Source: Gammaproteobacteria bacterium
GTDB taxonomy: Bacteria > Pseudomonadota > Gammaproteobacteria > Pseudomonadales > Pseudohongiellaceae
Length of the DNA stretch: 64,000 bases
Direction of reading: 5' to 3'
NCBI GenBank assembly: GCA_041395725.1
Contig: JAWKZW010000001.1
Location: forward strand, 124,001 to 188,000
In this document: one piece after another, positions 36,172 to 47,182 of the stretch
Numbering within the stretch: the first letter of the stretch is position 1
Layout: each line of letters starts with the position of its first letter
Program-made: the position numbers and the translations under genes
The notes under the pieces: generated by a model
Told to the model about the DNA's origin: nothing
Database searches by the model: none
The model's input: only the letters and a program-made list of their open reading frames with translations

Positions 36172-37434
36172 ATGTACGCTTCAGCTCCGCGCTTTGTCAG
36201 CAAGCTCACACGGGATACCTATGCACTGATTCTGGCTGGCGGAAGAGGGTCGCGCCTGCACGAACTGACCAACTGGCGAGCCAAGCCTGCGCTGTATTTT
36301 GGCGGAAAGTTCCGCATCATCGATTTTCCTCTCTCCAACTGTATTAATTCAGGTGTGCGCCGAATCGGCGTGGTTACCCAGTACAAGTCCCACTCGCTGG
36401 TCAAACACCTGGTGCGCGGCTGGGGGCATTTCAAAAAGGAGCTGGGTGAAGGCGTAGAGATATTGCCGGCATCGCAGCGTTATTCCGAAAACTGGTATCT
36501 GGGCACCGCCGATGCGGTCTATCAGAACCTGGACATCATCCGCGATGAAATTCCGGAATTTATCCTGATCCTTTCCGGTGATCACGTGTACCGGCAGGAC
36601 TATGGCGACATGCTTGCCTATCACGCGGAAATGAATGCGGACATGACGGTTTCCTGTATGGTTGTGCCGATCGACGAGGCTGCCAACTCCTACGGTGTCA
36701 TGACTGTTGACAGCAACAACCGCATCGTCGATTTCAACGAGAAACCCGCCACGCCAGCTGAACTGCCGGGCAAGCCCGGCTACTGCCTGGCGAGCATGGG
36801 CAACTACGTGTTCAATGCGGATTTCCTCTTTGACCAGCTGCGTCGGGATTCCAGTGATCAGTCTTCGGAGCACGATTTCGGTAAGAACATCATTCCGGGC
36901 ATCATCAAGGATCACCGGGTTTATGCCTACGAATTCGTCGATCCCGATGCCGATATTCTGCCCTACTGGCGCGACGTGGGAACGCTGGATGCCTACTGGA
37001 AAGCCAACATGGAGCTGGTAGCGCCGACACCCCCCCTCAACCTGTATGACCGCCGCTGGCCGATCTGGACTTTCCAGGAACAGTTGCCGCCCGCCAAGTT
37101 TGTGTTTGACGATGATGAGCGCCGGGGCCAGGCACTGGACTCCATGGTGGCCGGGGGGGTGATCATTTCCGGCGCGACGGTCCGCCACTCGGTGATTTTT
37201 TCCAGTGTACGGGTCAATTCCTTTGCCACCGTCGAGCACTCGGTAATCCTGCCCGAGGTCAAAGTGGGCCGCAACGCGAAGTTAAGGAAAGTCATCGTCG
37301 ATCGTGCCTGCGAGATCCCGGAGGGCGCGGTCATCGGTTTTGATGCCGACGAAGACCGCCACCGCGGCTACCGGGTGACTGACCAGGGTGTCACGCTGGT
37401 GACGGCTAAGGCCCTGGGCCAGGAAGTCATCTAG
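36172..37434 (+). CDS. glgC: Glucose-1-phosphate adenylyltransferase
   Basis: This makes ADP-glucose from glucose-1-phosphate and ATP, the controlled step of glycogen synthesis. The 420-residue product starts MYASAPRF. It shows 'LAGGRGSRLHELTNWRAKPALYFGGKFRIIDFPLSNCINSG'-type N-terminal motifs, 'GTADAVYQN', 'SGDHVYRQDYG', 'SMGNYVFN', and a C-terminal left-handed helix repeat region ('GVIISGATVRHSVIFSSVRV'). It is adjacent to glgA by 23 bp. Besides glycogen, its ADP-glucose could feed the glucosyl-phosphoglycerate synthase at 61823. Confidence 0.97.
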   Translation: MYASAPRFVSKLTRDTYALILAGGRGSRLHELTNWRAKPALYFGGKFRIIDFPLSNCINSGVRRIGVVTQYKSHSLVKHLVRGWGHFKKELGEGVEILPASQRYSENWYLGTADAVYQNLDIIRDEIPEFILILSGDHVYRQDYGDMLAYHAEMNADMTVSCMVVPIDEAANSYGVMTVDSNNRIVDFNEKPATPAELPGKPGYCLASMGNYVFNADFLFDQLRRDSSDQSSEHDFGKNIIPGIIKDHRVYAYEFVDPDADILPYWRDVGTLDAYWKANMELVAPTPPLNLYDRRWPIWTFQEQLPPAKFVFDDDERRGQALDSMVAGGVIISGATVRHSVIFSSVRVNSFATVEHSVILPEVKVGRNAKLRKVIVDRACEIPEGAVIGFDADEDRHRGYRVTDQGVTLVTAKALGQEVI

Positions 37435-37457
37435 GTGCGCAGACGCCGGTATCCACT

Positions 37458-39047
37458 ATGCACATAGGCCTTGTGGCAGCAGAGAATGACGCCCTGCCGG
37501 GTGGCAAGGTGGGCGGACTGGGGGACGTTATCCGCGACCTGCCCATTGGATTGGCCAAAGCGGGTCACGAAGTTTCCGTTATTACACCCGGTTACGGGAT
37601 CTTCGCCACAGGCGGGGAGGCCCGGGAACTGGCCCGGCTGCAGGTCTGGTTCTGCGGTGTCCCGGAAAACCTGACCGTGTTTGAGGTCAAGGCACCAAGA
37701 TCCGTGCCGGGTGTCCGGCACATTGTCCTGGAACACCCGCTGTTCTCTGCGGCGGGCGCGGGGCGCATCTATGTCGACGACAATGCCGGCCCTTTTGCCA
37801 CCGATGCGCACAAGTTTGCCCTGTTCTGCGCAGCGGTGGCCGAATTGCTGGTCCAGGATCTGCTCCCGCCGTTGCAGGTGCTGCACTGTCATGACTGGCA
37901 TGCCGCCCCTCTGCTGCTGCTGCGGGCTTTCGATCCCCGCTATATCAAGCTGCACAATCTACCCGCCGTCTTCACTATTCATAACCTGTCCCTGCAGGGA
38001 GTCAGACCGCTGCGCGGTGTACACTCGGCCCTGGAAAGCTGGTTTCCCACCCTGCCCTATCAGCCGGCCGGGATTGTCGATCCGTCCCATCGCGACTGCA
38101 TCAACCTGATGCGCACGGGGATTAATCTGGCGGATCGGGTACACACCGTGTCCCCCACCTATGCCAGAGAAATCCTGCGACCCAGCGACTGGAGCGAGGG
38201 GATTGTCGGCGGCGAGGGGCTGGAGCTGGATCTGCAGCGGGCCCAGGCCGAGGGCCGACTGTTGGGCATTCTAAATGGCTGCGACTACGAGTCAGTGCCT
38301 GAACCACCCACGGCAACGGCCACTTTCCGCCTGATCGAGGAAAATCTGGATCGCTGGGTCGACAGGGGCCTGGGAAATCAGACCGCCCACTACTACGCCC
38401 TGAAGAGACTGCATGGAATGACCCGGGCCGGGGACATTGCCCGGCCCTGCCTGGTGTCAATCGGCCGACTGACCGCGCAAAAATTATACCTGCTGATACA
38501 GAATCTGTACCACCGACCGCTAATGGACCTGCTGCTGGAACAGCTCGATAAAGGCACGTTCATCATGCTGGGCAGTGGCGATCCGGACTATGCCCGGTTT
38601 TTCACCCGCGTCATGCAGGCACATCAGAACTTCCTGTACCTGGATGGCTACTCTGAACCCCTGTCAGCCGCCCTGTACGGATTTGGCGACCTGTTTGTCA
38701 TGCCCAGCATTTACGAACCCTGTGGAATCAGCCAGATGCTGGCCATGCGCGCCGGCGTTCCCTGCCTGGTTCACCAGGTAGGCGGACTCAACGACACCGT
38801 CATCAACGGCAAAAATGGCTTCAGTTTCGGTGGCGACAATCTGGCAGACAAACAACAGAACCTGCTGGACACACTGCAGCAGACGCTGTCCCTGTATCGG
38901 GATAAGCCCCGGAAGTGGCAGAAGATCGCCAGGGCGGCAAAGCAGTCACGCTTCACCTGGGATACTTCCATAGATCAGTATCTGGAACACCTGTACCGTG
39001 CAGATCGGCCAAAATCCAGACGATCTGCCGCTAAAAAGCTCACCTGA
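37458..39047 (+). CDS. glgA: Glycogen synthase (ADP-glucose dependent, GT5)
   Basis: This extends alpha-1,4-glucan from ADP-glucose. The 529-residue product has the N-terminal 'KVGGLGDVIRDLP' nucleotide-sugar motif, 'LHCHDWHAAPLLL', 'FTIHNLSLQG', 'ADRVHTVSPTYAREI' and C-terminal 'SIGRLTAQK', 'PSIYEPCGISQMLAMRAGVPCLVHQVGGLNDTV'. It is longer than the E. coli enzyme (477) by a C-terminal basic tail and internal loops. It ends the plus-strand glycogen cluster and converges on eda with 136 bp between stops. Confidence 0.95.
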   Translation: MHIGLVAAENDALPGGKVGGLGDVIRDLPIGLAKAGHEVSVITPGYGIFATGGEARELARLQVWFCGVPENLTVFEVKAPRSVPGVRHIVLEHPLFSAAGAGRIYVDDNAGPFATDAHKFALFCAAVAELLVQDLLPPLQVLHCHDWHAAPLLLLRAFDPRYIKLHNLPAVFTIHNLSLQGVRPLRGVHSALESWFPTLPYQPAGIVDPSHRDCINLMRTGINLADRVHTVSPTYAREILRPSDWSEGIVGGEGLELDLQRAQAEGRLLGILNGCDYESVPEPPTATATFRLIEENLDRWVDRGLGNQTAHYYALKRLHGMTRAGDIARPCLVSIGRLTAQKLYLLIQNLYHRPLMDLLLEQLDKGTFIMLGSGDPDYARFFTRVMQAHQNFLYLDGYSEPLSAALYGFGDLFVMPSIYEPCGISQMLAMRAGVPCLVHQVGGLNDTVINGKNGFSFGGDNLADKQQNLLDTLQQTLSLYRDKPRKWQKIARAAKQSRFTWDTSIDQYLEHLYRADRPKSRRSAAKKLT

Positions 39048-39183
39048 GACACCCCTGGCTGCTTATTGCAGCGAACAGCCGGAGTCTGTTCGGGTGCTGT
39101 CATGGCCTGGGTCTGGCTTACCAGCCTGACGGCCCCATGAAGGAATACTTCGTTTCGACACGCGGCAGCACCAGGGCAGACGT

Positions 39184-39819
39184 TCACCGATCGAAACATG
39201 CCCGGCTGAGTCTTTCCACCTGCCCCCAATCGCCGGCCGTCAGCAGATCGGCCCCGACCATCCATGAGCCTCCCACACAGACCACGTTGGGCAGGGCGAG
39301 ATACTCTCTGAAATTGTCCGCCCCGATGCCTCCGGTCGGACAGAATTTCACCTCGGCGAACGGTGCAGCCAGGGATTTCAGTAACGGTATGCCCCCTGCT
39401 GCCTGGGCCGGGAACAGCTTGAAAAAATCCCGCCCTGCTTCGAGGCCCGCCAGCACTTCTGACGCCGTGGCGACGCCAGGCAGCAGGGGAACATCCAGTT
39501 CAAAAGCGCAGTCCGACAGGCGACGGGTAAGACCAGGACTCACGGCGAAAGCCACATCCAGGTTTTTGAGTTCGCGCAGATCGTTCGTCGTCTTCACCGT
39601 ACCGGCACCTACCAGGAAATCGTCGAGCCGCTCCTGGACCGCACGGATCACATCCAGGGCCGCCGGTGTGCGCAGGGTGATTTCCACCCCGTGAATGCCC
39701 CCCGCCTGCAGGGCCTGGCACACGGCCACACCCGCTTCAACACTGTCGGCTGTGAGTACCGGTATCACAGTCAGCCTGCCTAACAGTTCTCGCAGCGATT
39801 CAGACGAAGGCATGCTCAT
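39184..39819 (-). CDS. eda: KDPG aldolase (2-keto-3-deoxy-6-phosphogluconate aldolase)
   Basis: This splits KDPG into pyruvate and glyceraldehyde-3-phosphate, the last step of the Entner-Doudoroff route. The 211-residue product shows 'VIPVLTADSVEAGVAVCQAL', 'GVEITLRTPAALDVI', 'VGAGTV', 'DFFKLFPAQAAGG' with the Schiff-base Lys, and 'CPTGGIGADNFREYLA'. It is last in the minus-strand zwf-pgl-edd-eda operon, 12 bp downstream of edd. Confidence 0.96.
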   Translation of the reverse strand: MSMPSSESLRELLGRLTVIPVLTADSVEAGVAVCQALQAGGIHGVEITLRTPAALDVIRAVQERLDDFLVGAGTVKTTNDLRELKNLDVAFAVSPGLTRRLSDCAFELDVPLLPGVATASEVLAGLEAGRDFFKLFPAQAAGGIPLLKSLAAPFAEVKFCPTGGIGADNFREYLALPNVVCVGGSWMVGADLLTAGDWGQVERLSRACFDR

Positions 39820-39831
39820 GACTGTCTCTCC

Positions 39832-41655
39832 TTATTGGTCAAAGTTGAATACCGAGGCGCCGTCGCTACCTACGCCCACCTGGTCCCTGAAACAGGCAAA
39901 CAGCGAGCGACCCAGCGTATCCCCACCCCGTGGATCAAACACGGCGGCCTCGCGACTCTCGAATTCCGCCGCATCGACCAGTACATTGAGTTCGCCTGCC
40001 TCGCCGTTCAGTTCAATGACGTCGCCGTCGCGCAGCCTGGCGATAGGTCCCGCGGCCAGGGCTTCCGGGGCCAGGTGAATAGCCGCCGGCACCTTGCCGG
40101 ATGCCCCGGACATGCGCCCGTCAGTAATCAAGGCTACCCGGCAGCCTCGATCCTGCAGGACGCCAAGGTAAGGGGTCAGCTGATGTAGTTCGGGCATACC
40201 GTTCGCCCGGGGACCCTGGAAGCGTACGACGACCACGCAATCTCCCCGCAACTCATCGTTCTGGAACGCCTGTTTCATGCTTTGTTGATCGTGAAAAACC
40301 CGACAGGGTGCCTTGATATGACGGTGTTCGGGCAGCACAGCAGACAGCTTGATAACACTCTCACCCAGATTACCCTGCAGCAGCCGCAACCCGCCCTCCG
40401 CACTGAAAGGCGCGGCAGCGGGACGCAGCACGGCTTCGTTGGCACTGGATTCAACCTTCTCCTGCCAGGACAGCCGGTTCGGGCCCTGCAGCTTCGGCGC
40501 CCTGGTATAGGAAGAGAGCCCTGGCCCCATTAAAGTAACAACCTGATCGTTCAGCAGTCCGGCCTCAAGCAGTTCACGAATCAGGAATGCTGTCCCGCCG
40601 GCCTGCTGAAAACTGTTGATGTCTTCCACACCATTGGGATAGACCCTCACCAGAAGAGGCACACTACGGGATAAACGGTCAAGATCCTGCCAGCGCAGCT
40701 GGATACCGGCCGCCCGCGCAATTGCAACCAGATGCAGGGTATGGTTGGTGGAACCGCCAGTGGCCAGCAGTGCCACACAGGCATTGATAATCGAAGCTTC
40801 AGACACGACAGCACAAAGGCTGGCCGTGCCCGGGTTGTTGGCCGCCTCAATCACCCTGTCTACAGTCGCACGGGTCATGAGTGGGCGCATGGGATCGGCC
40901 GGATTAATGAACGAACAGCCTGGCAACTGCACCCCCATCACCTCCATCAGCATCTGGTTGGTGTTGGCGGTGCCGTAGAAGGTACAGGTACCGGGGCTGT
41001 GGTAAGACGCAGACTCGGCATCCAGCAGCTCTTCGCGACTGGCCTGCCCGGTCGCGAACTGCTCCCGCACCCGGGCTTTTTCCTTGTTGGAAATCCCTGA
41101 AGGCATCGGACCGGCCGGTATAAATCCCACCGGCAGATGACCGAACTGTAAGGCGCCGATCAGCAACCCGGGCACGATCTTGTCGCAGACTCCAAGACAC
41201 AGAATACCGTCAAACAGGTTGTGGCTGAGACTGATGGCCGTCGCCATGGCGATGGTGTCCCTGCTGAACAGGCTCATCTCCATCCCCACCTGGCCCTGGG
41301 TGACGCCGTCGCACATGGCCGGCACACCGCCTGCCACCTGGGCAGTGGAGCCCCTTTCATTGGCGTATTGCTTGATCAGGCGCGGATATTCCTCGAGGGG
41401 CTGGTGGGCCGAGAGCATGTCGTTGTAGGCGGTGACTATGCCCAGGTTGGCGCTTTGCATCAGGCGGATAGCCTGCTTGTCACTCTCATTACAGGCGGCA
41501 TAGCCGTGCGCCAGGTTGCCACAGGACAGCTTGCGACGCGGGGGATCCTGATCCCCGGTACGCTTCAACCGATCCAGGTAGGCTAAGCGGCTGGCGCGGC
41601 TGCGTTCCACCAGTTCCCCGGTGAGACGCTCTAGCTCGGGATGTAACTGTGTCAT
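39832..41655 (-). CDS. edd: 6-phosphogluconate dehydratase
   Basis: This dehydrates 6-phosphogluconate to KDPG; it is an Fe-S enzyme of the IlvD/Edd family. The 607-residue product shows 'GIVTAYNDMLSAHQPLEEYP', 'GGVPAMCDGVTQGQVGMEMS', 'CLGVCDKIVPGLLIGALQFG' with cluster cysteines, 'GTCTFYGTANTNQMLMEVMG' and 'TDGRMSGASGKVPAAIHL'. Its ATG lies inside the pgl stop (ATGA). Confidence 0.97.
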   Translation of the reverse strand: MTQLHPELERLTGELVERSRASRLAYLDRLKRTGDQDPPRRKLSCGNLAHGYAACNESDKQAIRLMQSANLGIVTAYNDMLSAHQPLEEYPRLIKQYANERGSTAQVAGGVPAMCDGVTQGQVGMEMSLFSRDTIAMATAISLSHNLFDGILCLGVCDKIVPGLLIGALQFGHLPVGFIPAGPMPSGISNKEKARVREQFATGQASREELLDAESASYHSPGTCTFYGTANTNQMLMEVMGVQLPGCSFINPADPMRPLMTRATVDRVIEAANNPGTASLCAVVSEASIINACVALLATGGSTNHTLHLVAIARAAGIQLRWQDLDRLSRSVPLLVRVYPNGVEDINSFQQAGGTAFLIRELLEAGLLNDQVVTLMGPGLSSYTRAPKLQGPNRLSWQEKVESSANEAVLRPAAAPFSAEGGLRLLQGNLGESVIKLSAVLPEHRHIKAPCRVFHDQQSMKQAFQNDELRGDCVVVVRFQGPRANGMPELHQLTPYLGVLQDRGCRVALITDGRMSGASGKVPAAIHLAPEALAAGPIARLRDGDVIELNGEAGELNVLVDAAEFESREAAVFDPRGGDTLGRSLFACFRDQVGVGSDGASVFNFDQ

Positions 41656-42389
41656 AAAGTGACTCCGTTTTCGGCGTAGTAAATTTGCACCGCCCCAGGG
41701 GACTGTTGCAGCACTGTACCAATGGGCAATTGCCGTTGACCCGGGACCTTTGTATCAGCGGGGACGCCGGTCGCCGTGGCCTGATCCAGTACCGCCTTTT
41801 TCCCGGGCCCGGCAATATGCAGGTACAGACGCCGGGCAGCCAGGATTACCGGCAGGGTCAGGGTGATCCTCGGATGGGGAGCCGTTGTCGGCTCCACGGC
41901 ACTGCAAAGTCGGGCAGTAGCCGGGTCAAGCGCCTGGTCCACGCCACGGGCAGCAGGAAAGAAAGAGGCGGTGTGGCCATCCAGCCCCATGCCCAGCACC
42001 ACCACATCCAGCGGCAGCGGCAGACTGCCCAGCGCCCGCTCGACCTGGTCCACGGCGGAAAAGGGGTCGGCCTGGGGGGTCTTCAGGCCCAGAAAGCGGG
42101 CTCGAACGGCAGGCCCCTTCAGCAAACAGGACTTGACCAGGCTGGCATTGGAATCCGGGTGGTCCTCATCAACCCAGCGCTCGTCGACCAGCGTAACGGT
42201 CACCTTCTGCCACTCGATCACGGCAGCGGACAGGCGATCGAACAGCAGCAGCGGCGTCCTGCCACCCGAGACTGCCAGGCTGGCCTGACCACGACTGTCG
42301 ATGGCCGCCTGCAGGTGGCGGGAGATATCCGCCGCCAGTTCCTCGACGAGCAGGCTGTCACTGGTAAAGCTGTGTATCTGCCAGCTCAT
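41652..42389 (-). CDS. pgl: 6-phosphogluconolactonase
   Basis: This hydrolyses 6-phosphogluconolactone. The 245-residue product is of the sugar-isomerase-like (DevB/NagB fold) type with 'LAVSGGRTPLLLFDRLS', 'VTLVDERWVDEDHPDSNASLVKSCLL' and 'VVLGMGLDGHTASFFPAA'. It lies between zwf (6 bp) and edd (4-base overlap), so zwf-pgl-edd-eda is one tight operon. Confidence 0.96.
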   Translation of the reverse strand: MSWQIHSFTSDSLLVEELAADISRHLQAAIDSRGQASLAVSGGRTPLLLFDRLSAAVIEWQKVTVTLVDERWVDEDHPDSNASLVKSCLLKGPAVRARFLGLKTPQADPFSAVDQVERALGSLPLPLDVVVLGMGLDGHTASFFPAARGVDQALDPATARLCSAVEPTTAPHPRITLTLPVILAARRLYLHIAGPGKKAVLDQATATGVPADTKVPGQRQLPIGTVLQQSPGAVQIYYAENGVTL

Positions 42390-42395
42390 GACAGG

Positions 42396-43850
<1,455 letters not shown>

Positions 43851-44109
43851 AGTTGAGTGCCACACGTTGGGCTGAAGCCATCGAGAATCGTAGCCGACAG
43901 ATCAAGCGGAAGTTTGTTAGCCAATGGCTGATTGCCAAGGCACGCCAGTTGCAAACTTCTTGCAACTTTCCGGTAAGTTTCTTGCAAGTTTCCGGCCAGT
44001 CTGAAGACCCAGCCTGAAACCAAAGGAACCCATGTACTCTGATCCCTTTCTCTGGCGTATAGTACCATCAGTTCCTGCCCACAATAATAAACCGCCCTGG
44101 AGGCCGCCG

Positions 44110-45111
44110 ATGGCACTGGAAAACCTGAAACTGACCCGCCGCCAGTATCTTACTGCTACTACCCTGACCGCCCTGTCATCAATGAATAAACTGTTTGCCC
44201 AGCCGGGTAACCCCATGCGCGGTGCCCTGATGATACTCAGCACACCCTACACGGCTGTTGGGCAAGTCGATTACGAGAGTCTGGCCCACCAGGTCGCTTT
44301 TCTGGATACCTGCGGAGTCCAGGGGCTGGTGTGGCCACAGAACTCCAGTGAGCAACGCTACCTTTCCACGGCAGAAAGAATGCGCGGCTTCGAAGTACTG
44401 ACGGAGGCCAACCGCGGCCGGAACATGGTGCTGGTGCTGGGCGTGCAGGCTGACGATACCGCTGGCATGCTGGAATACGCCCGCTTTGCCGAGGCGCTGG
44501 CGCCCGATGGGATGATCGCCATACCCCCTACCGATGCGACCACACTCGACGACATCTACCGGTATTACCAGCTTCTTTGCGAGGTCACCTCGCGGCCGGT
44601 GTTCGTACAGACCAGTGGCGGCCCGGACCTGGAACTGAGCGTGGACTTCCTGGTCCGCCTGGCCACGGACTTCCCCAACTGTGCCTATATTAAAGAAGAA
44701 TACGGTAACGTCCAGCAGCGCATTATCGAGGAAGTAAAGCACCGACCCAATCCTATCAAGAGCGTCATCACCGCCTCATTCGGTCGCAGCTGGCTCTACG
44801 AAATGCGTCTTGGCGTGGATGGCGTGATGACCGGGGGCGCCATGTACGGCGACATCTACGCCCGCCTCTGGGAGCTACAGCAATCGGGCCAGCAGGAACA
44901 ATTGCGGGACTGTTTCAGCAGACTGCTGCTGATGCTGAATCTGGACAGTACCATCCCGGGGGTCAGACTCTATGTGCTGCAGCGCCGAGGTATTTTCAAA
45001 ACCACCCTGTCCCGGCGAGGTGAGTATCGCTTCGCCCCGCACCAGGTGGAGGAGATAGAGTACCGGCTGGCAAGCCTGCAACCCTATCTGAAGATCCCTA
45101 TCCCCGGTTGA
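44110..45111 (+). CDS. DapA-family (dihydrodipicolinate synthase-like) protein with Tat-type signal
   Basis: This is a 333-residue TIM-barrel aldolase/lyase-like protein. The N-terminus 'LKLTRRQYLTATTLTALSS' has the twin-arginine pattern followed by a hydrophobic stretch, suggesting export by Tat. The barrel shows 'LMILSTPYTAVGQVDYESLA', 'GVQGLVWPQNSSEQRYLSTAER' and 'NCAYIKEEYGN', where the Lys is the expected Schiff-base residue. True DapA acts in the cytoplasm in lysine synthesis, so an exported copy probably acts on another 2-oxo acid or sugar acid. GGAGG lies 6 bases before the ATG. It stands alone between the zwf operon and a divergently unrelated gene. Confidence 0.82.
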   Translation: MALENLKLTRRQYLTATTLTALSSMNKLFAQPGNPMRGALMILSTPYTAVGQVDYESLAHQVAFLDTCGVQGLVWPQNSSEQRYLSTAERMRGFEVLTEANRGRNMVLVLGVQADDTAGMLEYARFAEALAPDGMIAIPPTDATTLDDIYRYYQLLCEVTSRPVFVQTSGGPDLELSVDFLVRLATDFPNCAYIKEEYGNVQQRIIEEVKHRPNPIKSVITASFGRSWLYEMRLGVDGVMTGGAMYGDIYARLWELQQSGQQEQLRDCFSRLLLMLNLDSTIPGVRLYVLQRRGIFKTTLSRRGEYRFAPHQVEEIEYRLASLQPYLKIPIPG

Positions 45112-45164
45112 TCCGGGCCGTACCCACGGCGCTTCTCCGTAACTGTGCCTTCAGAATTGGCGGG

Positions 45165-46259
45165 TCAGAACTGTCGGGGAGGGCGCGATAAACCCTGCGC
45201 TTCACGGTGCAGGGTGTTGATCAGGGAATCAATCCAGTCCCGCTCCGCCTGCTGCAACCGGTCTGTCGAGGCCTTGATGCGTTCCAGGCGCGCCACGGAC
45301 TGGTTCACCTGCGTAAGGTAGCGCCCCAGGGCAAAATTGACGGAAAAGGCCGGCGCTTCATCCATCTCGTAAAGAGCCAGTTGCACCTGCCGACAGCGAC
45401 GCGCCGGGCCGGGCAGATCAGGGTCGGCGTCAAAGCATTCCGTTTCGGTAATATAACGGCCGGACCCGAGGGCGCTGCGCGCCGCATGGGAACGAAGCAG
45501 CGCTCTGGCAATGCTGATGTCCGTGCGGGCCTTGCCCAGCACCAGGCTGACCAGCCTTTCGGTGTGGGCGCTGTCCGCGTGCTCCGCCTTGTCGATCACT
45601 TCGGTGTAGAACGCACTGAGCTGTTGCGCTGTATCGAAGGCGCCGCGATACCCGCCCGACACATGGTTTCCTTCGATGGCCTGCCATTTCCAGCTGGCAT
45701 AAAACTCGGCTGCAATCAGGTAACGGATGTCATCAGGTGGATAGATCCGACTGGCGACCAGGAACCCCAGCTGATGAAGGTCATGGACTTCTTCCCAGTG
45801 CTCCAGCTCGATCAGCGACTCAATCAGTGAGTTGAGGTAACTGAGCTGTGTCTCACTGTACAGGCCGGCATTGACCCGGCTCGTGTGCCAGGCCTGACGA
45901 AAAAGTTGCGCGGCCTGCTGGTAGTTTCCATTATCGAAATGCAGCTTGCCGTATTCGCTGTAAGCCTCGGGCAGACCTTCGCCGTAAATGCCGCGCTCAT
46001 GGAGCAGCCTGTCGATCGTGGCTTCCCGTTCCCGTTGACGAATGCCAAAGGTTTCCGCCTCTGCCACAGCGGGCAGTGCCGCTTCGACATCAGCCTTATC
46101 CTTCGTCAGGAGGCCTGGGTCCAGCAACAGGTCCGTGCGTAATTGGGTGATTGCCAGGGCGGACTCGGACAGCATGGCCCCTGAAGGTTGGCGCGCAGAA
46201 GCCTGCAGCCACAGAACGTTACCCAGTATAAGCGCCGTTACAACAAGCCATGATTTCAT
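45165..46259 (-). CDS. Secreted alpha-helical TPR-like protein, function unknown
   Basis: This is a 364-residue protein with a signal peptide (hydrophobic 4-20, cleavage near 'LQASA'). The mature chain is strongly helical, with TPR-like segments such as 'EAYSEYGKLHFDNGNYQQAAQLFRQAW' (about 110-137). It also has 'LNSLIESLIELEHWEEVHDLHQLGFLVASRIYPP' and a cysteine pair later ('TECFDADPDLPGPARRC'). I do not recognise the family. It is convergent with the DapA-like gene. Confidence 0.75.
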   Translation of the reverse strand: MKSWLVVTALILGNVLWLQASARQPSGAMLSESALAITQLRTDLLLDPGLLTKDKADVEAALPAVAEAETFGIRQREREATIDRLLHERGIYGEGLPEAYSEYGKLHFDNGNYQQAAQLFRQAWHTSRVNAGLYSETQLSYLNSLIESLIELEHWEEVHDLHQLGFLVASRIYPPDDIRYLIAAEFYASWKWQAIEGNHVSGGYRGAFDTAQQLSAFYTEVIDKAEHADSAHTERLVSLVLGKARTDISIARALLRSHAARSALGSGRYITETECFDADPDLPGPARRCRQVQLALYEMDEAPAFSVNFALGRYLTQVNQSVARLERIKASTDRLQQAERDWIDSLINTLHREAQGLSRPPRQF

Positions 46260-46366
46260 AAACAGACTCTCCAGCTCGACCAGTCTAGTCTCGCAACATA
46301 CTGAATTCGCCTCATCAGATATAGCAAATAGATTCGAAGTGACAGTTCGGCAATACCTGACAAAGG

Positions 46367-47180
46367 AAGGGACAGACCACGTTTAATCTGACTCTTTTGG
46401 GGGTCTGCCAGGTCTTCCGGGCTGCGTTCGCTGACCAAGTGCGTTTCCGATCTGTCTTTGAAACCGATTGTTACCAAGCACGAAATTTCCCTTCGTGGCT
46501 GACCGAATGGCTTTGATGTCTTTTTCATTCATCCCATTCTCGACAAGAGCACAGTAAGCTGCGAGCCTGTTTTCTTGAGAGGCGGCAAGGCTCAGGTACA
46601 GTCTATGTGGTGTGATACAAGAGTCAGGCTGGCCATGCGCATTGAACTTGTAACTTGACCACAGGTAATCCTGTGGTTGCGATACCATTCCTGCTCTAAC
46701 GGGATTCAATTCAATGTACCGGTAACAAGTCAGCACATAACGTTCTTCCTGCGTAATGCACGACTTGAACCGCCCTTCCCAAAGAGTCCCGGAACGGCGA
46801 TAGCTCTTGTTAATGTACTGCACGAAACGTTGGCCCAGATTCTTCATCATGAGCGAAGCTGACTCTTTCTTGACAGGAGTCACCAGCAGGTGCACATGGT
46901 TTGTCATCAGACAATAGGCATGCGCATGACAACCGAATTTCATTGCTTGCAGCTCTAACTGCGCAAGATAGAATCGGTAATCTTCTTCATGATAAAAACA
47001 AGCGCTGCGCTTGTTCCCGCGCTGAATGATATGCCAGGGAATCCCGGCAATGGCAAGACGAGCTCTCCTGGGCATTCCATGCCCCCTGAAAAGTAAGCAC
47101 TCCGCATTACGAAGGCTGAAAGTGGACTATAGCCCCCAATAACGTATAGCTTTTTCAGAAAACCGTGGCCTGTCCCCCCT
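46367..47180 (-). mobile_element. IS200/RAYT-like element with imperfect inverted ends
   Basis: The transposase gene at 46383 is bracketed by AAGGGACAGACCACGTTT (46367-46384, plus strand) and, in inverted orientation, AAACCGTGGCCTGTCCCCCC (47160-47179). Aligned as inverted repeats, the AAAC-CGTGG and CTGTCCC blocks match, with one indel and a few changes. The transposase stop codon lies inside the left end. Elements with a Y1 transposase usually carry hairpins rather than long inverted repeats, so the exact ends are inferred. Confidence 0.6.
46383..47075 (-). CDS. REP-associated tyrosine transposase (Y1_Tnp / IS200-like)
   Basis: This is a 230-residue Y1 HUH transposase of the RAYT type, which cuts single-stranded DNA at hairpins. 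It shows 'GIPWHIIQRGNKRSACFYHEEDYRFYLAQL', the HUH pair in 'TNHVHLLVTP', the catalytic-tyrosine region 'YINKSYRRSGTLWEGRF' and 'YVLTCYRYIELNPVRAGMV'. The C-terminal 70 residues, including a basic 'RPGRPPKE' end, are beyond the catalytic core. The coding frame looks intact. It separates the TPR-like gene from the replication-type genes. Confidence 0.9.
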   Translation of the reverse strand: MPRRARLAIAGIPWHIIQRGNKRSACFYHEEDYRFYLAQLELQAMKFGCHAHAYCLMTNHVHLLVTPVKKESASLMMKNLGQRFVQYINKSYRRSGTLWEGRFKSCITQEERYVLTCYRYIELNPVRAGMVSQPQDYLWSSYKFNAHGQPDSCITPHRLYLSLAASQENRLAAYCALVENGMNEKDIKAIRSATKGNFVLGNNRFQRQIGNALGQRTQPGRPGRPPKESD

Positions 47181-47182
47181 GT

